Counted from the first letter of the stretch, positions 46,428-55,733 are shown. The stretch: DNA of 64,000 nt from Azohydromonas australica DSM 1124 (GCF_000430725.1 NZ_AUMO01000045.1:62001-126000); one strand, 5' to 3'. Made by a program: numbers and translations. Notes: a model not told the origin generated them from the sequence alone.

Positions 46428-47539
46428 GTCAGCGCGGGAAGTGCCTGGCCGGCCTGCGCCAGCGCCCAGTCGATGTGCTCCCGCACCAGCTCGCCCGCCG
46501 CCTCGCGTCGAGCCGCCAGCGCCTGCCGCACCGCCGCTTCGTCCGCCTCCTGCAGCCCGGCGCGCAGCGCGTTGCCCAGCGCCACCGCCAGGTTGCGCTG
46601 CCAGCGCTCGTGGCCGATGCGCCGGATCGGGCTGCCCTCGGTGCGGGACAGGAACTCCGCCTCGCTCCAGCCCCAGAGCTGCAGCAGCGTGGGCGCCTCG
46701 AAGTGCGCCCGGACCTCGAAGTCGGGCAGCGGCGAGCGCTGCGCGAACTTGTTCCACGGGCACGCGAGCTGGCAGTCGTCGCAGCCGTAGATGCGGTTGC
46801 CCATCAGCGGACGCAGCTCGACGGGGATCGGCCCGTCGTGCTCGATGGTCAGGTAGGAGATGCAGCGCCGCGCGTCCAGCCGGTACGGCGCCACGATGGC
46901 CTGCGTCGGGCAGGCGTCCAGGCAGGCCGAGCAGCCGCCGCAGTGCGCCTGCGCGGGCTCGCCGTGCGGCAGCGCCAGGTCCACGTAGATCTCGCCCAGG
47001 AAGAAGGTCGAGCCCGCATCGCGCGCGAGCGTGAGCGTGTGGCGCCCGCGCCAACCCAGGCCGGCACGCGTGGCGAGCTCCACCTCCAGTACCGGGGCCG
47101 AGTCGGTGAACACGCGGTGGCCGAAGGGGCCGACGGCCGCGGCGAGCCGGTCGGCAAGCTTCTGCAGCCGCGCGCGCAGCACCTTGTGGTAGTCCCGCCC
47201 GCGGGCGTACATCGACACCCCGGCCTGCAGCGGCTGCCCCAGCCGCTCGAACTCGATGCGCTGCCAACCATCAGGCGTGCCGGGCGGCAGGTAGTCCATG
47301 CGCGCGGCGATGACGCTGACGGTGCCGGGTACCAGCTCCGCGGGCCGGGCGCGCTTCATGCCATGCGCGGCCATGTACTGCATGGAACCGTGGAATCCGG
47401 CCTCCAGCCAGGCGCGCAGGCCCGGCTCGGCGGCGCTCAGGTCCACGCCGCTGATGCCAATCTGGGAAAATCCCAATTCGCGCGCCCAGCCGCGCAGTGG
47501 CTCCAGCAATGCGAGCGCCTCATGACCCTTCAATCCCAT
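46424..47539 (-). CDS. queG: Epoxyqueuosine reductase
   Basis: QueG performs the last step of queuosine synthesis in tRNA, using cobalamin and two [4Fe-4S] clusters. The 371 residues contain the DUF1730 domain, the catalytic Asp region (TDSAPVLEVELA), and cluster motifs CGGCSACLDACP and GCDDCQLACPWN. The C-terminal HEAT-like part (IGHERWQRNLAVALGNAL) is present. The ATG at 47539 lies inside the divergent tsaE gene: the two coding regions overlap head to head by 18 bases. Confidence 0.95.
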   Translation of the reverse strand: MGLKGHEALALLEPLRGWARELGFSQIGISGVDLSAAEPGLRAWLEAGFHGSMQYMAAHGMKRARPAELVPGTVSVIAARMDYLPPGTPDGWQRIEFERLGQPLQAGVSMYARGRDYHKVLRARLQKLADRLAAAVGPFGHRVFTDSAPVLEVELATRAGLGWRGRHTLTLARDAGSTFFLGEIYVDLALPHGEPAQAHCGGCSACLDACPTQAIVAPYRLDARRCISYLTIEHDGPIPVELRPLMGNRIYGCDDCQLACPWNKFAQRSPLPDFEVRAHFEAPTLLQLWGWSEAEFLSRTEGSPIRRIGHERWQRNLAVALGNALRAGLQEADEAAVRQALAARREAAGELVREHIDWALAQAGQALPALT

Positions 47540-48013
47540 CCCCAGATTCTAGGTAGCCGGACTTTCCACTGGCCGACGGAGGCCGATGCCGAGGCCTGCG
47601 CGGCGCGGCTGGCCGCGTCGCCGTCGCTGCGCGACGCCTTCATCGAGCTGCACGGCCCGCTGGGTGCGGGCAAGACCACCTTCGTGCGCCACCTGCTGCG
47701 CGCGCTGGGCGTCACCGGCCGCATCAAGAGCCCCAGCTACGCCGTGCTGGAGCCGCACGAGGCGGACGGCCTGGCCATCTCGCACTTCGACTTCTACCGC
47801 TTCGAGGACCCGCGCGAGTGGGAGGACGCCGGCTTTCGCGACGTCTTCGCCGCGCCGGGGCTCAAGATCGCCGAATGGCCCGACAAGGCGACGGGTGTAT
47901 TGCCCCCGGCGGACCTGGTGCTGACGTTGCACATCCGCGACGACGACTCGCGCGAACTGCAGGCCCGGGCGCACAGTGCACGCGGACTGCAACTGTTGGA
48001 GATGCTGGCATGA
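47522..48013 (+). CDS. tsaE: tRNA threonylcarbamoyladenosine ATPase TsaE
   Basis: TsaE is the ATPase that supports TsaBD in t6A37 synthesis. The 163 residues contain Walker A GPLGAGKTTFVRHLLRALG, then SPSYAVLEPH, HFDFYRFEDPREWEDAGF and KIAEWPDKA. It begins at ATG 47522 within the 5' end of queG on the other strand, and its stop overlaps the amidase start (ATGA), an order common in proteobacteria (tsaE-ami). Confidence 0.94.
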   Translation: MTLQSHPQILGSRTFHWPTEADAEACAARLAASPSLRDAFIELHGPLGAGKTTFVRHLLRALGVTGRIKSPSYAVLEPHEADGLAISHFDFYRFEDPREWEDAGFRDVFAAPGLKIAEWPDKATGVLPPADLVLTLHIRDDDSRELQARAHSARGLQLLEMLA

Positions 48014-49398
48014 GCCGCTTGCCGCGCTGTTTTCCCGATCCCTGCCCCGAGCGCCGCGGCCTGCTGAAACGCGGCGGCGCGCTGGCGCTGCTGCTGGGCG
48101 CGGGCGAGCTGGCCTGGGGCGCGGGCATCGTGGCCGTGCGCGTGTGGCCCGCGGAGGAATACACGCGCGTGACCATCGAGAGCGACCAGGCGCTGACGGC
48201 CCGGCACCAGCTCATGGAGTCGCCCGACCGGCTGGTGATCGACATCGACAACCTGGAGCTCAGTCCCGCGATGCGCGAGCTGGTGGGCAAGGTGCGCGCG
48301 GACGACCCCTTCATCGAAGGCGTGCGCGTGGGCCAGAACCAGCCGCGCACCGTGCGGCTGGTGGTGGACCTCAAGCAGGCCACCGCGCCGCAGGTGTTCC
48401 GCCTGTCGCCCGTGGCGGCGTACCAGCACCGGCTGGTGTTCGATCTCTACCCCACCCAGGCGCCGGACCCGCTGCTGGCGCTGCTGCGCGAGAAGACGCA
48501 GGCCGAGCAGCAGGCCGCGCGCTCGGTGCAGGACGCGCTGGGCGAGTTCATCGACCGCATGGACCGCCCCGGGCTGCCCACGCCGCCGCCGGTGGCCGCC
48601 GCGCCGAAGCCGGCGCTGCCGCCCGCGGCGCCGCCCATGACCCCCGCTCCGCCCCCGCCGCCCACGGCCGAGCAGCTGCGCAAGATCGACCGGCTGATCG
48701 TGGTCGCGCTGGACCCGGGCCACGGCGGCGAGGACCCGGGCGCCATCGGCCCCAGCGGGCTGAAGGAGAAGGACGTGGTGCTGGCCGTGGCGCTGCAGCT
48801 GCGCGACCGGCTCAACGCCATTCCCGGCATGCGCGCGATGCTCACGCGCGACGACGACTTCTTCGTGCCGCTGCACGAGCGCGTGAACAAGGCGCGGCGG
48901 GTGCAGGCGGACCTGTTCGTCTCCATCCACGCCGACGCGTTCATGAACCCCGAAGCCCGCGGCGCCAGCGTGTTCGCGCTCAGCGACAAGGGCGCCTCCA
49001 GCGCCGCGGCGCGCTGGATGGCGCAGCGCGAGAACGCCTCGGACCTGGTTGGCGGCGCCAACATCAAGAGCGGCGACGCGCACGTGATGCGCGCGCTGCT
49101 GGACATGAGCACCACGGCGCAGATCAAGGACAGCCTCAAGCTCGGCGACGAGGTGCTGGATCAGATCGGCAAGGTGGGCAAGCTGCACAAGCGCAGCGTC
49201 GAGCAGGCGGGCTTCGCGGTGCTCAAGGCGCCCGACATCCCGAGCATCCTGGTGGAGACGGCCTTCATCTCCAACCCGGAGGAGGAGCGCAAGCTCGCCA
49301 GCACCGAGTACCGCGGCGAGCTGGTGAAGGCGGTGGCCACCGGGATCCGCCGCTACTTCGCCCGGAATCCGCCGCTGGCGCGCAACCGGACGCTGTAA
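48010..49398 (+). CDS. amiC: N-acetylmuramoyl-L-alanine amidase (AMIN + Amidase_3)
   Basis: The 462-residue exported amidase cleaves peptidoglycan during daughter-cell separation. It has an N-terminal export signal (RRGLLKRGGALALLLGAG, with a twin-arginine-like start), an AMIN domain (about 40-140; VRVWPAEEYTRVTIES), a Pro-rich linker, and a zinc amidase with DPGHGGEDPGA (about 234), LKEKDVVLAVA, SIHADAF and the catalytic Glu in VETAFISNPEEE. Whether it corresponds to AmiC or AmiA/B cannot be fixed; AMIN and probable Tat export favour AmiC. It overlaps tsaE by 4 bases. Confidence 0.92.
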   Translation: MSRLPRCFPDPCPERRGLLKRGGALALLLGAGELAWGAGIVAVRVWPAEEYTRVTIESDQALTARHQLMESPDRLVIDIDNLELSPAMRELVGKVRADDPFIEGVRVGQNQPRTVRLVVDLKQATAPQVFRLSPVAAYQHRLVFDLYPTQAPDPLLALLREKTQAEQQAARSVQDALGEFIDRMDRPGLPTPPPVAAAPKPALPPAAPPMTPAPPPPPTAEQLRKIDRLIVVALDPGHGGEDPGAIGPSGLKEKDVVLAVALQLRDRLNAIPGMRAMLTRDDDFFVPLHERVNKARRVQADLFVSIHADAFMNPEARGASVFALSDKGASSAAARWMAQRENASDLVGGANIKSGDAHVMRALLDMSTTAQIKDSLKLGDEVLDQIGKVGKLHKRSVEQAGFAVLKAPDIPSILVETAFISNPEEERKLASTEYRGELVKAVATGIRRYFARNPPLARNRTL

Positions 49399-49412
49399 TC
49401 CGCGCTCCACCC

Positions 49413-49447
49413 AACGGAAAGCGGCCCCTCGGGGCCGCTTTCCGTTT
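49413..49447. terminator. Bidirectional terminator between amiC and dedA
   Basis: CGGAAAGCGGCCC (49415-49427) and GGGCCGCTTTCCG (49432-49444) form a 13-bp stem with a CTCG loop, extended by AA/TT and ending in GTTT. It serves two convergent genes. Confidence 0.87.
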
Positions 49448-49463
49448 CAGGGTTCGGACAGCC

Positions 49464-50108
49464 TCACGCCGCCTCGGCGCGGCGCGCCTTCCACGCGCCC
49501 AGCACCGCGATGGCCGTGGGCACCAGGATCAGTGCGTAGATGATCAGGTTCAGGTTGGCCTTGACCCAGGGAATGTTGCCGAACAGGTAGCCCGCCAGCG
49601 TCAGCGACACCACCCACAGCAGCGCGCCGGTGATGTTGAAGAAGCTGAACTTGCCCCGCGTCATGGCCGCCACGCCGGCCACGAAGGGCACGAAGGTGCG
49701 AATGAACGGCATGAAGCGCGCCAGCACGATCGTGATGCCGCCGTGCTTCTCGTAGAAGGCGTGCGCCTGGTCGAAGGCGCGCTTGTTGAAGAAGCGCGAG
49801 CTCTCCCAGCGGAACACCTGCGGGCCCAGCCAGCGCCCGATGCTGTAGTTCACCTGGTCGCCCAGCACCGCCGCCGTGACCAGCAGCGCCATGGCCAGCG
49901 GCAGGCTCATCAGGTCCAGCCCGCACAGCGCGCCCACCACGAACAGCAGCGAGTCGCCGGGCAGGAAGGGCATCACCACCACGCCGGTCTCGACGAAGAC
50001 GATGAGGAACAGCAGCGCGTACACCCACGCGCCATAGGCCTGCACGAACGCCATCAGGTGCGCGTCGACGTGCAGGATGAAATCAACCAACTGGGCGAGC
50101 ATTTCCAT
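49464..50108 (-). CDS. DedA-family membrane protein
   Basis: The 214-residue inner-membrane protein has the family signature FRFMPFIRTFVPFVAG-type segment (LARFMPFIRTFVPFVAGVAAM), EKHGGITIVLARF and FLPGDSLLFVVGAL. DedA proteins are implicated in undecaprenyl-phosphate or phospholipid translocation and membrane homeostasis. The start ATG at 50108 (MEMLAQLVDFILHVD) fits relatives; starts at 50102 or 50117 are also in frame. It is divergent from mutL with only 49 bases between. Confidence 0.92.
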   Translation of the reverse strand: MEMLAQLVDFILHVDAHLMAFVQAYGAWVYALLFLIVFVETGVVVMPFLPGDSLLFVVGALCGLDLMSLPLAMALLVTAAVLGDQVNYSIGRWLGPQVFRWESSRFFNKRAFDQAHAFYEKHGGITIVLARFMPFIRTFVPFVAGVAAMTRGKFSFFNITGALLWVVSLTLAGYLFGNIPWVKANLNLIIYALILVPTAIAVLGAWKARRAEAA

Positions 50109-50144
50109 GGAGCCCATTATCCGGAAGCCCTGTGGCGGCCTTCC

Positions 50145-50150
50145 TACAAT
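50145..50150 (+). promoter_or_regulatory. Putative -10 element just before mutL
   Basis: TACAAT ends 7 bases before the mutL ATG at 50158, so initiation would fall at or next to the start codon. No -35 consensus and no ribosome site are seen. Confidence 0.4.
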
Positions 50151-50157
50151 CCCGTTG

Positions 50158-52149
50158 ATGAATGCTCCCCTCACGGCCGCGCCGCGCCGACCCATCCGTG
50201 AACTGCCCGATGCGCTGGTGAGCCAGATCGCCGCGGGCGAGGTGGTGGAGCGCCCGGCCTCGGTGGTGCGCGAGCTGGTGGACAACGCGCTGGACGCCGG
50301 CGCCACGCAGGTCACGGTGCGCCTCACGGGCGGCGGCATGCGCGCCATCCTGGTCGAGGACGACGGCGGCGGCATCCCCGCCCCGCAGCTGGCCCTGGCC
50401 GTCAAGCGCCACGCCACCAGCAAGATCGCCTCGCTCTCGGAGCTGGAACACGTGCGCAGCATGGGCTTCCGCGGCGAGGCGCTGGCGGCCATCGCCTCGG
50501 TGGCCGAGCTGTGCATCGCCAGCCGCGCCGCGGAGGCCACGCACGCGCACCGGCTCGATGCCCGCACCGGCGAGCTCACGCCCGCGGCGCGCGGCGTGGG
50601 CACCACCGTCGAGGTGCGCGAGCTGTTCTTCAACACCCCGGCGCGGCGCAAGTTCCTCAAGAGCGAGAGCACCGAGTTCGCGCACGCGCTGGACGCCGTG
50701 CGCCGCCACGCGCTGGCGCGCCCGGACGTGAGCTTCAGCGTCTGGCATGACGGCAAGCTCTCGGCGCAGTGGCGCGCCGCCGGCGCCGGCTTGCTGCCCG
50801 AGGACAACGCGCTGACGCAGCGCATGCGCGAGGTGCTGGGCATCGACTTCATCGCCGCCAGCCGCGCGGTGCAGGCCGCCGCCGGGCCGCTGCGCATCGA
50901 GGGCCGCGCCGGCAACCCCGAGGCCGCGCGCAGCCGCGCCGACGTGCAGTACCTCTACGTCAACGGCCGCTTCGTGCGCGACCGCCTCGTTGCCCATGCC
51001 GTGCGCTCGGCCTACGAGGACCAGCTCCACGGCAGCCGCCAGCCCGCCTACGTGCTGTTCCTGGACATCGCGCCGGAGCTGGTGGACGTGAACGTGCACC
51101 CGACCAAGATCGAGGTGCGCTTCCGCGACAGCCGCGCCGTGCACCAGGCGGTGCGCCAGGCGCTGGTGCAGGCGCTGGCGCTCACGCGCGCGGCCCACGA
51201 GGCGCCGCAGGACGCCCCCTGGCCGGCACCCGTGGCGTCCGCCGCGGCGCCCTCCTCCACGGTGGCGCAGCGGGTGGAGCTGCCCACGCCGCCGCTGCGC
51301 CACCAGGCCGGCCTGGCCCTGGCCGACGCGCCTGCCCCGCGGCGCTGGGACGACGGCCCGTGGCGCACCCCGTCCGGCAGCGGCGGGCTCGCCGCCTGGG
51401 GCACGCTGCGCGGCGAGACGGCGGCGCCGGCCCGGGTGCCGGCGGCTGCCGGCGCGATGGCCGCCGGCGTCCCCGCCGCGGCGGCGGCGAGCAGCACCAG
51501 CGTCGCAACCGAAACCCTGCGCGAGCCCCCGCGCGTGGCGGCGGGCGCCGACGGGCAGTCGTCCTGGCTGCTGGGCCGGGCGCTGGCGCAGGTGGGCGGC
51601 GTGTACGTGTTGGCGGAGAACGCCCACGGGCTGGTGATCGTGGACATGCATGCCGCGCACGAGCGCATCGTGTACGAGCGGCTGAAGCGCTCGCAGGCGG
51701 CGCAGGGGCGGCTGCCCTCGCAGCCGCTGCTGATTCCCGAGGCCATGGCCGCCACGCCCACCGAGCTGGCCACGGCCGAGGCCGAGCGCGAAACGCTGCT
51801 GGAGCTGGGCCTGGACGTGGCGCCGCTGTCCGCCACCTCGCTGTCGCTGCGCAGCCGCCCGGCGGCGCTGCCGGACGCCGACCTGCCCGACGTGGTGCGC
51901 TCGGTGCTGGCGGAGCTGGCGCAGGTGGGATCGAGCCGCGTGGTGCAGCGCGCCCGCGACGAGATGCTGGCCACCATGGCCTGCCACGGCGCGGTGCGCG
52001 CCAACCGGCGCCTCACGCTGGAGGAGATGAACGCCCTGCTGCGCGAGATGGAAGCCACCGAGCGCGCCGACCAGTGCAACCACGGCCGGCCCACCTGGCG
52101 CCAGGTGACGATGAAGGAGCTGGACGGGCTGTTCCTGCGCGGGCGCTAG
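50158..52149 (+). CDS. mutL: DNA mismatch repair protein MutL
   Basis: MutL couples MutS to downstream repair. The 663 residues have an N-terminal GHKL ATPase (IAAGEVVERPASVVRELVDNALDAGA; EDDGGGI; RHATSKI; MGFRGEALAAI), a long Pro/Ala-rich linker (about 350-470) and the C-terminal dimerisation domain with VIVDMHAAHERIVYE. The DQHAxE-type endonuclease motif is replaced by DMHAAHER, so nicking activity is uncertain even though no mutH is in this window. The ATG at 50158 fits the family; upstream in-frame codons are in the dedA promoter region. Confidence 0.95.
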   Translation: MNAPLTAAPRRPIRELPDALVSQIAAGEVVERPASVVRELVDNALDAGATQVTVRLTGGGMRAILVEDDGGGIPAPQLALAVKRHATSKIASLSELEHVRSMGFRGEALAAIASVAELCIASRAAEATHAHRLDARTGELTPAARGVGTTVEVRELFFNTPARRKFLKSESTEFAHALDAVRRHALARPDVSFSVWHDGKLSAQWRAAGAGLLPEDNALTQRMREVLGIDFIAASRAVQAAAGPLRIEGRAGNPEAARSRADVQYLYVNGRFVRDRLVAHAVRSAYEDQLHGSRQPAYVLFLDIAPELVDVNVHPTKIEVRFRDSRAVHQAVRQALVQALALTRAAHEAPQDAPWPAPVASAAAPSSTVAQRVELPTPPLRHQAGLALADAPAPRRWDDGPWRTPSGSGGLAAWGTLRGETAAPARVPAAAGAMAAGVPAAAAASSTSVATETLREPPRVAAGADGQSSWLLGRALAQVGGVYVLAENAHGLVIVDMHAAHERIVYERLKRSQAAQGRLPSQPLLIPEAMAATPTELATAEAERETLLELGLDVAPLSATSLSLRSRPAALPDADLPDVVRSVLAELAQVGSSRVVQRARDEMLATMACHGAVRANRRLTLEEMNALLREMEATERADQCNHGRPTWRQVTMKELDGLFLRGR

Positions 52150-52157
52150 TGGCCCGC

Positions 52158-52184
52158 GCCGCGCCGGCGTTGCACCGGCGCGGC
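52158..52184. terminator. Hairpin between convergent mutL and lipoprotein gene
   Basis: GCCGCGCCGG (52158-52167) and CCGGCGCGGC (52175-52184) form a perfect 10-bp stem with a 7-base loop. No T run follows. Confidence 0.6.
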
Positions 52185-52191
52185 AACGGCG

Positions 52192-55100
52192 TCAGGGTGC
52201 CGGCTGCCCGGCCTCGGAGCCGAGCTTGAATACCCACGCGTTCTGGTTGATGTCGTTGATCAGCGCGAACACGCCGTGCTTGGGGATGTAGGCCCAGCGC
52301 CCGTGGGTGCCCTGGACGGGCGCCGCCGCCGTGGGGCCGGCGTTGACGGCCACCTGAGTCCACTCCAGCGTGTCCATGTCCAGCGCCCACACCTCGCTGC
52401 CGCCGTGCCAGGCCACGATGCGGTCGGCCACCGGGTCGTAGGCCACGCCGGGCGACTGCTTGCTGGTAACCAGCTCGGGAGGGTTGACGGTGCTCACGGT
52501 GCTCATCGTGTTGGTGACCAAGTCGATGATCTGCACGCCGTTGCCCAGCATCACGAACTTGCGGCGCTTGGTGTCCAGCGCGGCCGTCATGTGGTAGTCC
52601 ACGGGCATGTTCGCGTTGAGCACCGTGAAGGTGTCGGTCGCCGGCGAGTAGGACTGGAACTTGGCCATGTCCTTGATCAGGACCTGCCCTCCCAGCTCGT
52701 CGTACACCGCCATCACGCCAAACGGAGCGCTCGTGGGCGCGGTATCGCGCCTCTTCACCCACTGGTCGCTGGTGAAGTCGCGCAGCCAAACACCGCCGTT
52801 GACGGGCCGGCTACCGTCCAGACAGTAGGACACGCTGCCGGCCACGGCGAAGAAGCTGTCCAAGGAGGGGATGTAGGCCATGCTGCCGCCGGTCGTGCGC
52901 GAACGCGGCGACCCGTCCGGCAGCGCAGTAGCACAGTTCGTGTCCTGGCCTGTGAGCGTGTACGGGCTGGGCTCGACGATGCGGTGGATCGACAGCGTGT
53001 CCAACTCCAGGGCGTACATCTCATTGCCCCAATAGCTGCTGTTGCCGCCGCCCCAGACCAGCAGCCGGCTGCGCCGGGTGTCCACCGTGGCGCCGTTGAT
53101 GCCCCAGATCACCGCTGACGGCCAGCCCCTGGGCGCAGATGCCGGCACCACAGAGGCGATCTTGGTGTTGGGCAGCTCCATCCATTCGCCGGGATTGAGG
53201 TCGGCGAGCGAAACCAGCGGCAAGTTGGAGCTTGGCGGGGGAGTGTTCGTCGACGGCGGCGGGGCCAACTCCTTTGTGCGTGGGTACACGCTCCACACCG
53301 GGAAGTCGTTGAACTTCTTGAACGCCACCGCATAGTCAGGCGAGGAGGTCATGCGCGCCCAGGCGGCCTCGGCGCCCTCGGCGCCCTCGTCCACCGCGTA
53401 CGCCAGCGCCGGCATCAGGTTGCCCCAGTAACTGTTGGCATCGCCGCGATAGCCACTGTCCAGGATGAGGCCCGGCTCGCCGTTGGTCGGCAGGCCCATG
53501 ACGCGCGCCACCTCGCCCCAACTCGCGTACCAGGGCCCCGTGCCATTGATCCAGTCGCTGCGGAGGCTGGGCGCGAAAGGCACGGTGTACTGGCCGGCAT
53601 AGGGGTAGGCGAACTGGTCGGCGCCGCTGCCACCCAGGCGCCCCACGATGGCCCGGAATTTCCAGGCCAGGAAGCTGTCGAGCTTGGACTGCAGCGTCTG
53701 GTCGTGCAGCTTGAGCCCCTTCATGTAGGCGAACGATCCGGTGAAGAAGTCGTCCATCCAGTTCGCGCCGACCAAGGGATCGGTGTTCGTATAGCCATTG
53801 CCATAGGGCTGCACCAGGCCCAGCGGATTATTGGGTTTGGCGACGTAGCGGCCGTGGTAATAGCCGATGTTGGCGTTGATGCTGGCCTTGAACTCGCCGC
53901 TCAGCGGGTCGTCATCGGGCGTGGCGATCGCGGCCTGCGACAGCGAGCGGATCGCCCAGGCGGCGCCGCGGGGCGTCAGCGGTCCCGTGCTCGATTCCAG
54001 GATGCCCAGGCCGCCCTGGCGCACGGTGTCGGCCTGCTTGAGGTAATTGGCCGTGGCGACGAACTGGATCTCCTCCCGGAAGTAGCCCCAGCCGGTGACC
54101 AGGTACGCCATGTAGCCCATCGAGGGATGGTGCGAGGTGGTGAACGCCGGCGGCGCCGTACCCGAGACGGCCGGCGTGTACTGGTTCTTGGACGAGGTGC
54201 CAATGCCGGACACGCCGGAGCCGTAGCTCATCACCAGGTTCGGATACGAGGAAAAGGACAGCGGGCGCTGTGTCGTCTCGTCGCGGTAATGGATGCCGTA
54301 GCGGCCGGCCGCGTAGCCGTTGATGATCGTGCTGCGCCAGGCGCGCGGATCACCCTGGGAACTCAGGTAAGCCGCGTCCCACATCGGCAGCAGCCCGATA
54401 GAGGCGTCGTATCCCGTATGCCCCATCGTGCTCGGAAAGGCGGCCTGCATCAGCGGCGTGTATTCGCCCACCAGCTGCGCCAGCAGCGGGCTGGTGCTGG
54501 CCGTCTGCCCGCTGTACCGGGGCACCAGACGGCTGTCCATGAAATAGGTGGTGGCATGCCGCGGCGTGACCATCGGGTCAGCATCCAGCCAGTGCGTGAG
54601 CGCGGTGCCACTGGCCAGCACGGCGCGCTGGTGGTTGAGCAGCGTCAGCGGCTGCGAGAAGCGCGTCTGGCCGCCCAGCGTGAACGTGGCCGATGCGCTC
54701 TTCTCGGTGCCGCCAGCCACCTTGAGGTAGCCGTTCTCGATCCAGGGCAGCACTTCCACGCGCCCGCCTTTGTAGGCGCGGACTTCCAGCCACGCCACCA
54801 GGTGCGCGTCGCTGCCGATGGGCTTGCGGTAGGTCCAGGAGCTCATCTGCGGCCCTCTCACCACGGTGCGCGCCGGGGTGTCCCAGTCGCTGGCGGACCA
54901 GCCCGCGGTGCCGAAGGCGCCGAAGGCCACGCTCGCGGTGATGCCCGTGGCCTTGAGGTCTTCCGTGGTCAGCGGCGTGGCCGCTTCCGGCGTCGCGGCC
55001 GCCCGCAGCCCGATGCTGCGCCAGGTGCCCGTGCTCAGGTCCGCGCGGCCGGAGAGGATGGCGAACTTGGCACTACCGTCGGGCCAGCGGTTCGTGACCA

Positions 55101-55392
55101 CGGCCTGGAACTCGGACACGCCGTCGGCCACCAGCGTCGAGCCCTGTGGCACGTCGCCCTGGCGCAGCGGCTGCCCTACGGTGAAGGGCAGCTGCGAGCC
55201 GCCGACCGCGCTGGAGAGTCGCAGTTGGAACAGCGCTGCAGCAGGGTCAACGGCCAATGCGCGTTCCTTGCTGCCCTCGCCAGGGGGGGAAGAACCGCCG
55301 CTGCCGTTGCCGCCGCCACAAGCGGTCAACAGCACGGCGCTGAATAGGCAGGACACCAGTCCAGCCCAGGGAACCGGAAGACGGGGCCTCAT
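52192..55392 (-). CDS. Large secreted lipoprotein: RIFT-barrel/toroid-like region plus C-terminal beta-propeller
   Basis: The 1066-residue lipoprotein has a signal peptide ending in lipobox LLTAC (Cys25) and a Gly/Ser spacer. Residues about 45-230 (LPFTVGQPLRQGDVPQG; VVTNRWPDGSAKFAIL) resemble the RIFT-barrel domain of the PcRGLX/YetA rhamnogalacturonan-lyase group. Residues about 260-690 look like a helical toroid (WDAAYLSSQGDPRAWRS; WAIRSLSQAA). A Pro/Ser linker (about 708-722) leads to residues 725-1066, with kelch-like blades (SRLLVWGGGNSSYWGNEMYA; RRKFVMLGNGVQIIDL). A polysaccharide-directed enzyme is an inference. AGGAG precedes the ATG at 55392. Base composition is less GC-rich than its neighbours, suggesting transfer. 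Confidence 0.75.
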   Translation of the reverse strand: MRPRLPVPWAGLVSCLFSAVLLTACGGGNGSGGSSPPGEGSKERALAVDPAAALFQLRLSSAVGGSQLPFTVGQPLRQGDVPQGSTLVADGVSEFQAVVTNRWPDGSAKFAILSGRADLSTGTWRSIGLRAAATPEAATPLTTEDLKATGITASVAFGAFGTAGWSASDWDTPARTVVRGPQMSSWTYRKPIGSDAHLVAWLEVRAYKGGRVEVLPWIENGYLKVAGGTEKSASATFTLGGQTRFSQPLTLLNHQRAVLASGTALTHWLDADPMVTPRHATTYFMDSRLVPRYSGQTASTSPLLAQLVGEYTPLMQAAFPSTMGHTGYDASIGLLPMWDAAYLSSQGDPRAWRSTIINGYAAGRYGIHYRDETTQRPLSFSSYPNLVMSYGSGVSGIGTSSKNQYTPAVSGTAPPAFTTSHHPSMGYMAYLVTGWGYFREEIQFVATANYLKQADTVRQGGLGILESSTGPLTPRGAAWAIRSLSQAAIATPDDDPLSGEFKASINANIGYYHGRYVAKPNNPLGLVQPYGNGYTNTDPLVGANWMDDFFTGSFAYMKGLKLHDQTLQSKLDSFLAWKFRAIVGRLGGSGADQFAYPYAGQYTVPFAPSLRSDWINGTGPWYASWGEVARVMGLPTNGEPGLILDSGYRGDANSYWGNLMPALAYAVDEGAEGAEAAWARMTSSPDYAVAFKKFNDFPVWSVYPRTKELAPPPSTNTPPPSSNLPLVSLADLNPGEWMELPNTKIASVVPASAPRGWPSAVIWGINGATVDTRRSRLLVWGGGNSSYWGNEMYALELDTLSIHRIVEPSPYTLTGQDTNCATALPDGSPRSRTTGGSMAYIPSLDSFFAVAGSVSYCLDGSRPVNGGVWLRDFTSDQWVKRRDTAPTSAPFGVMAVYDELGGQVLIKDMAKFQSYSPATDTFTVLNANMPVDYHMTAALDTKRRKFVMLGNGVQIIDLVTNTMSTVSTVNPPELVTSKQSPGVAYDPVADRIVAWHGGSEVWALDMDTLEWTQVAVNAGPTAAAPVQGTHGRWAYIPKHGVFALINDINQNAWVFKLGSEAGQPAP

Positions 55393-55733
55393 GAAACGCT
55401 CCTGGGTTATCGCATCGTGTCGTGGCATTCACGAATCGACACGCAGAGGACAAAAAGGTGAAGTGGCTGAGTTACAAAAAAGTAATTGCTGTCTTCTTGG
55501 GTGACATAGACGCATTCAGGGGCCATACGCGCAACTATTTCCTTGACAGCACACACCCTCTCTATTCGTCATCACCAACGGCGTGTCACCGAGGCGCAAG
55601 CGGATCCCCTGAAGCGCAGCAGCGAAGCTCGCACGCACCGGGCGCCCCGGGAAGTGCCCGGGATGCGTGGGAGCGCTACTTGCTCCAGCTTGAGGTTGCT
55701 CAAAGACGGTCCTGAGGACCATGGCGCGCGCCT
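55393..55733. other. Low-GC gap upstream of the lipoprotein gene
   Basis: No credible gene is seen. The first ~170 bases are the least GC-rich stretch nearby, with A and T runs (for example 55446-55490), and presumably hold the lipoprotein promoter, but no convincing sigma-70 pair can be named. A TTGACA at 55543 on the plus strand lacks a good -10 at the right distance. CCCCGGG..CCCGGGA near 55650-55668 is a short inverted repeat. Confidence 0.5.

Noticed and set aside
55543..55548. TTGACA as a -35 box for acnA
   Set aside because: No fitting -10 lies 16-18 bases downstream, and acnA is 500 bases away beyond the decayed fragment.
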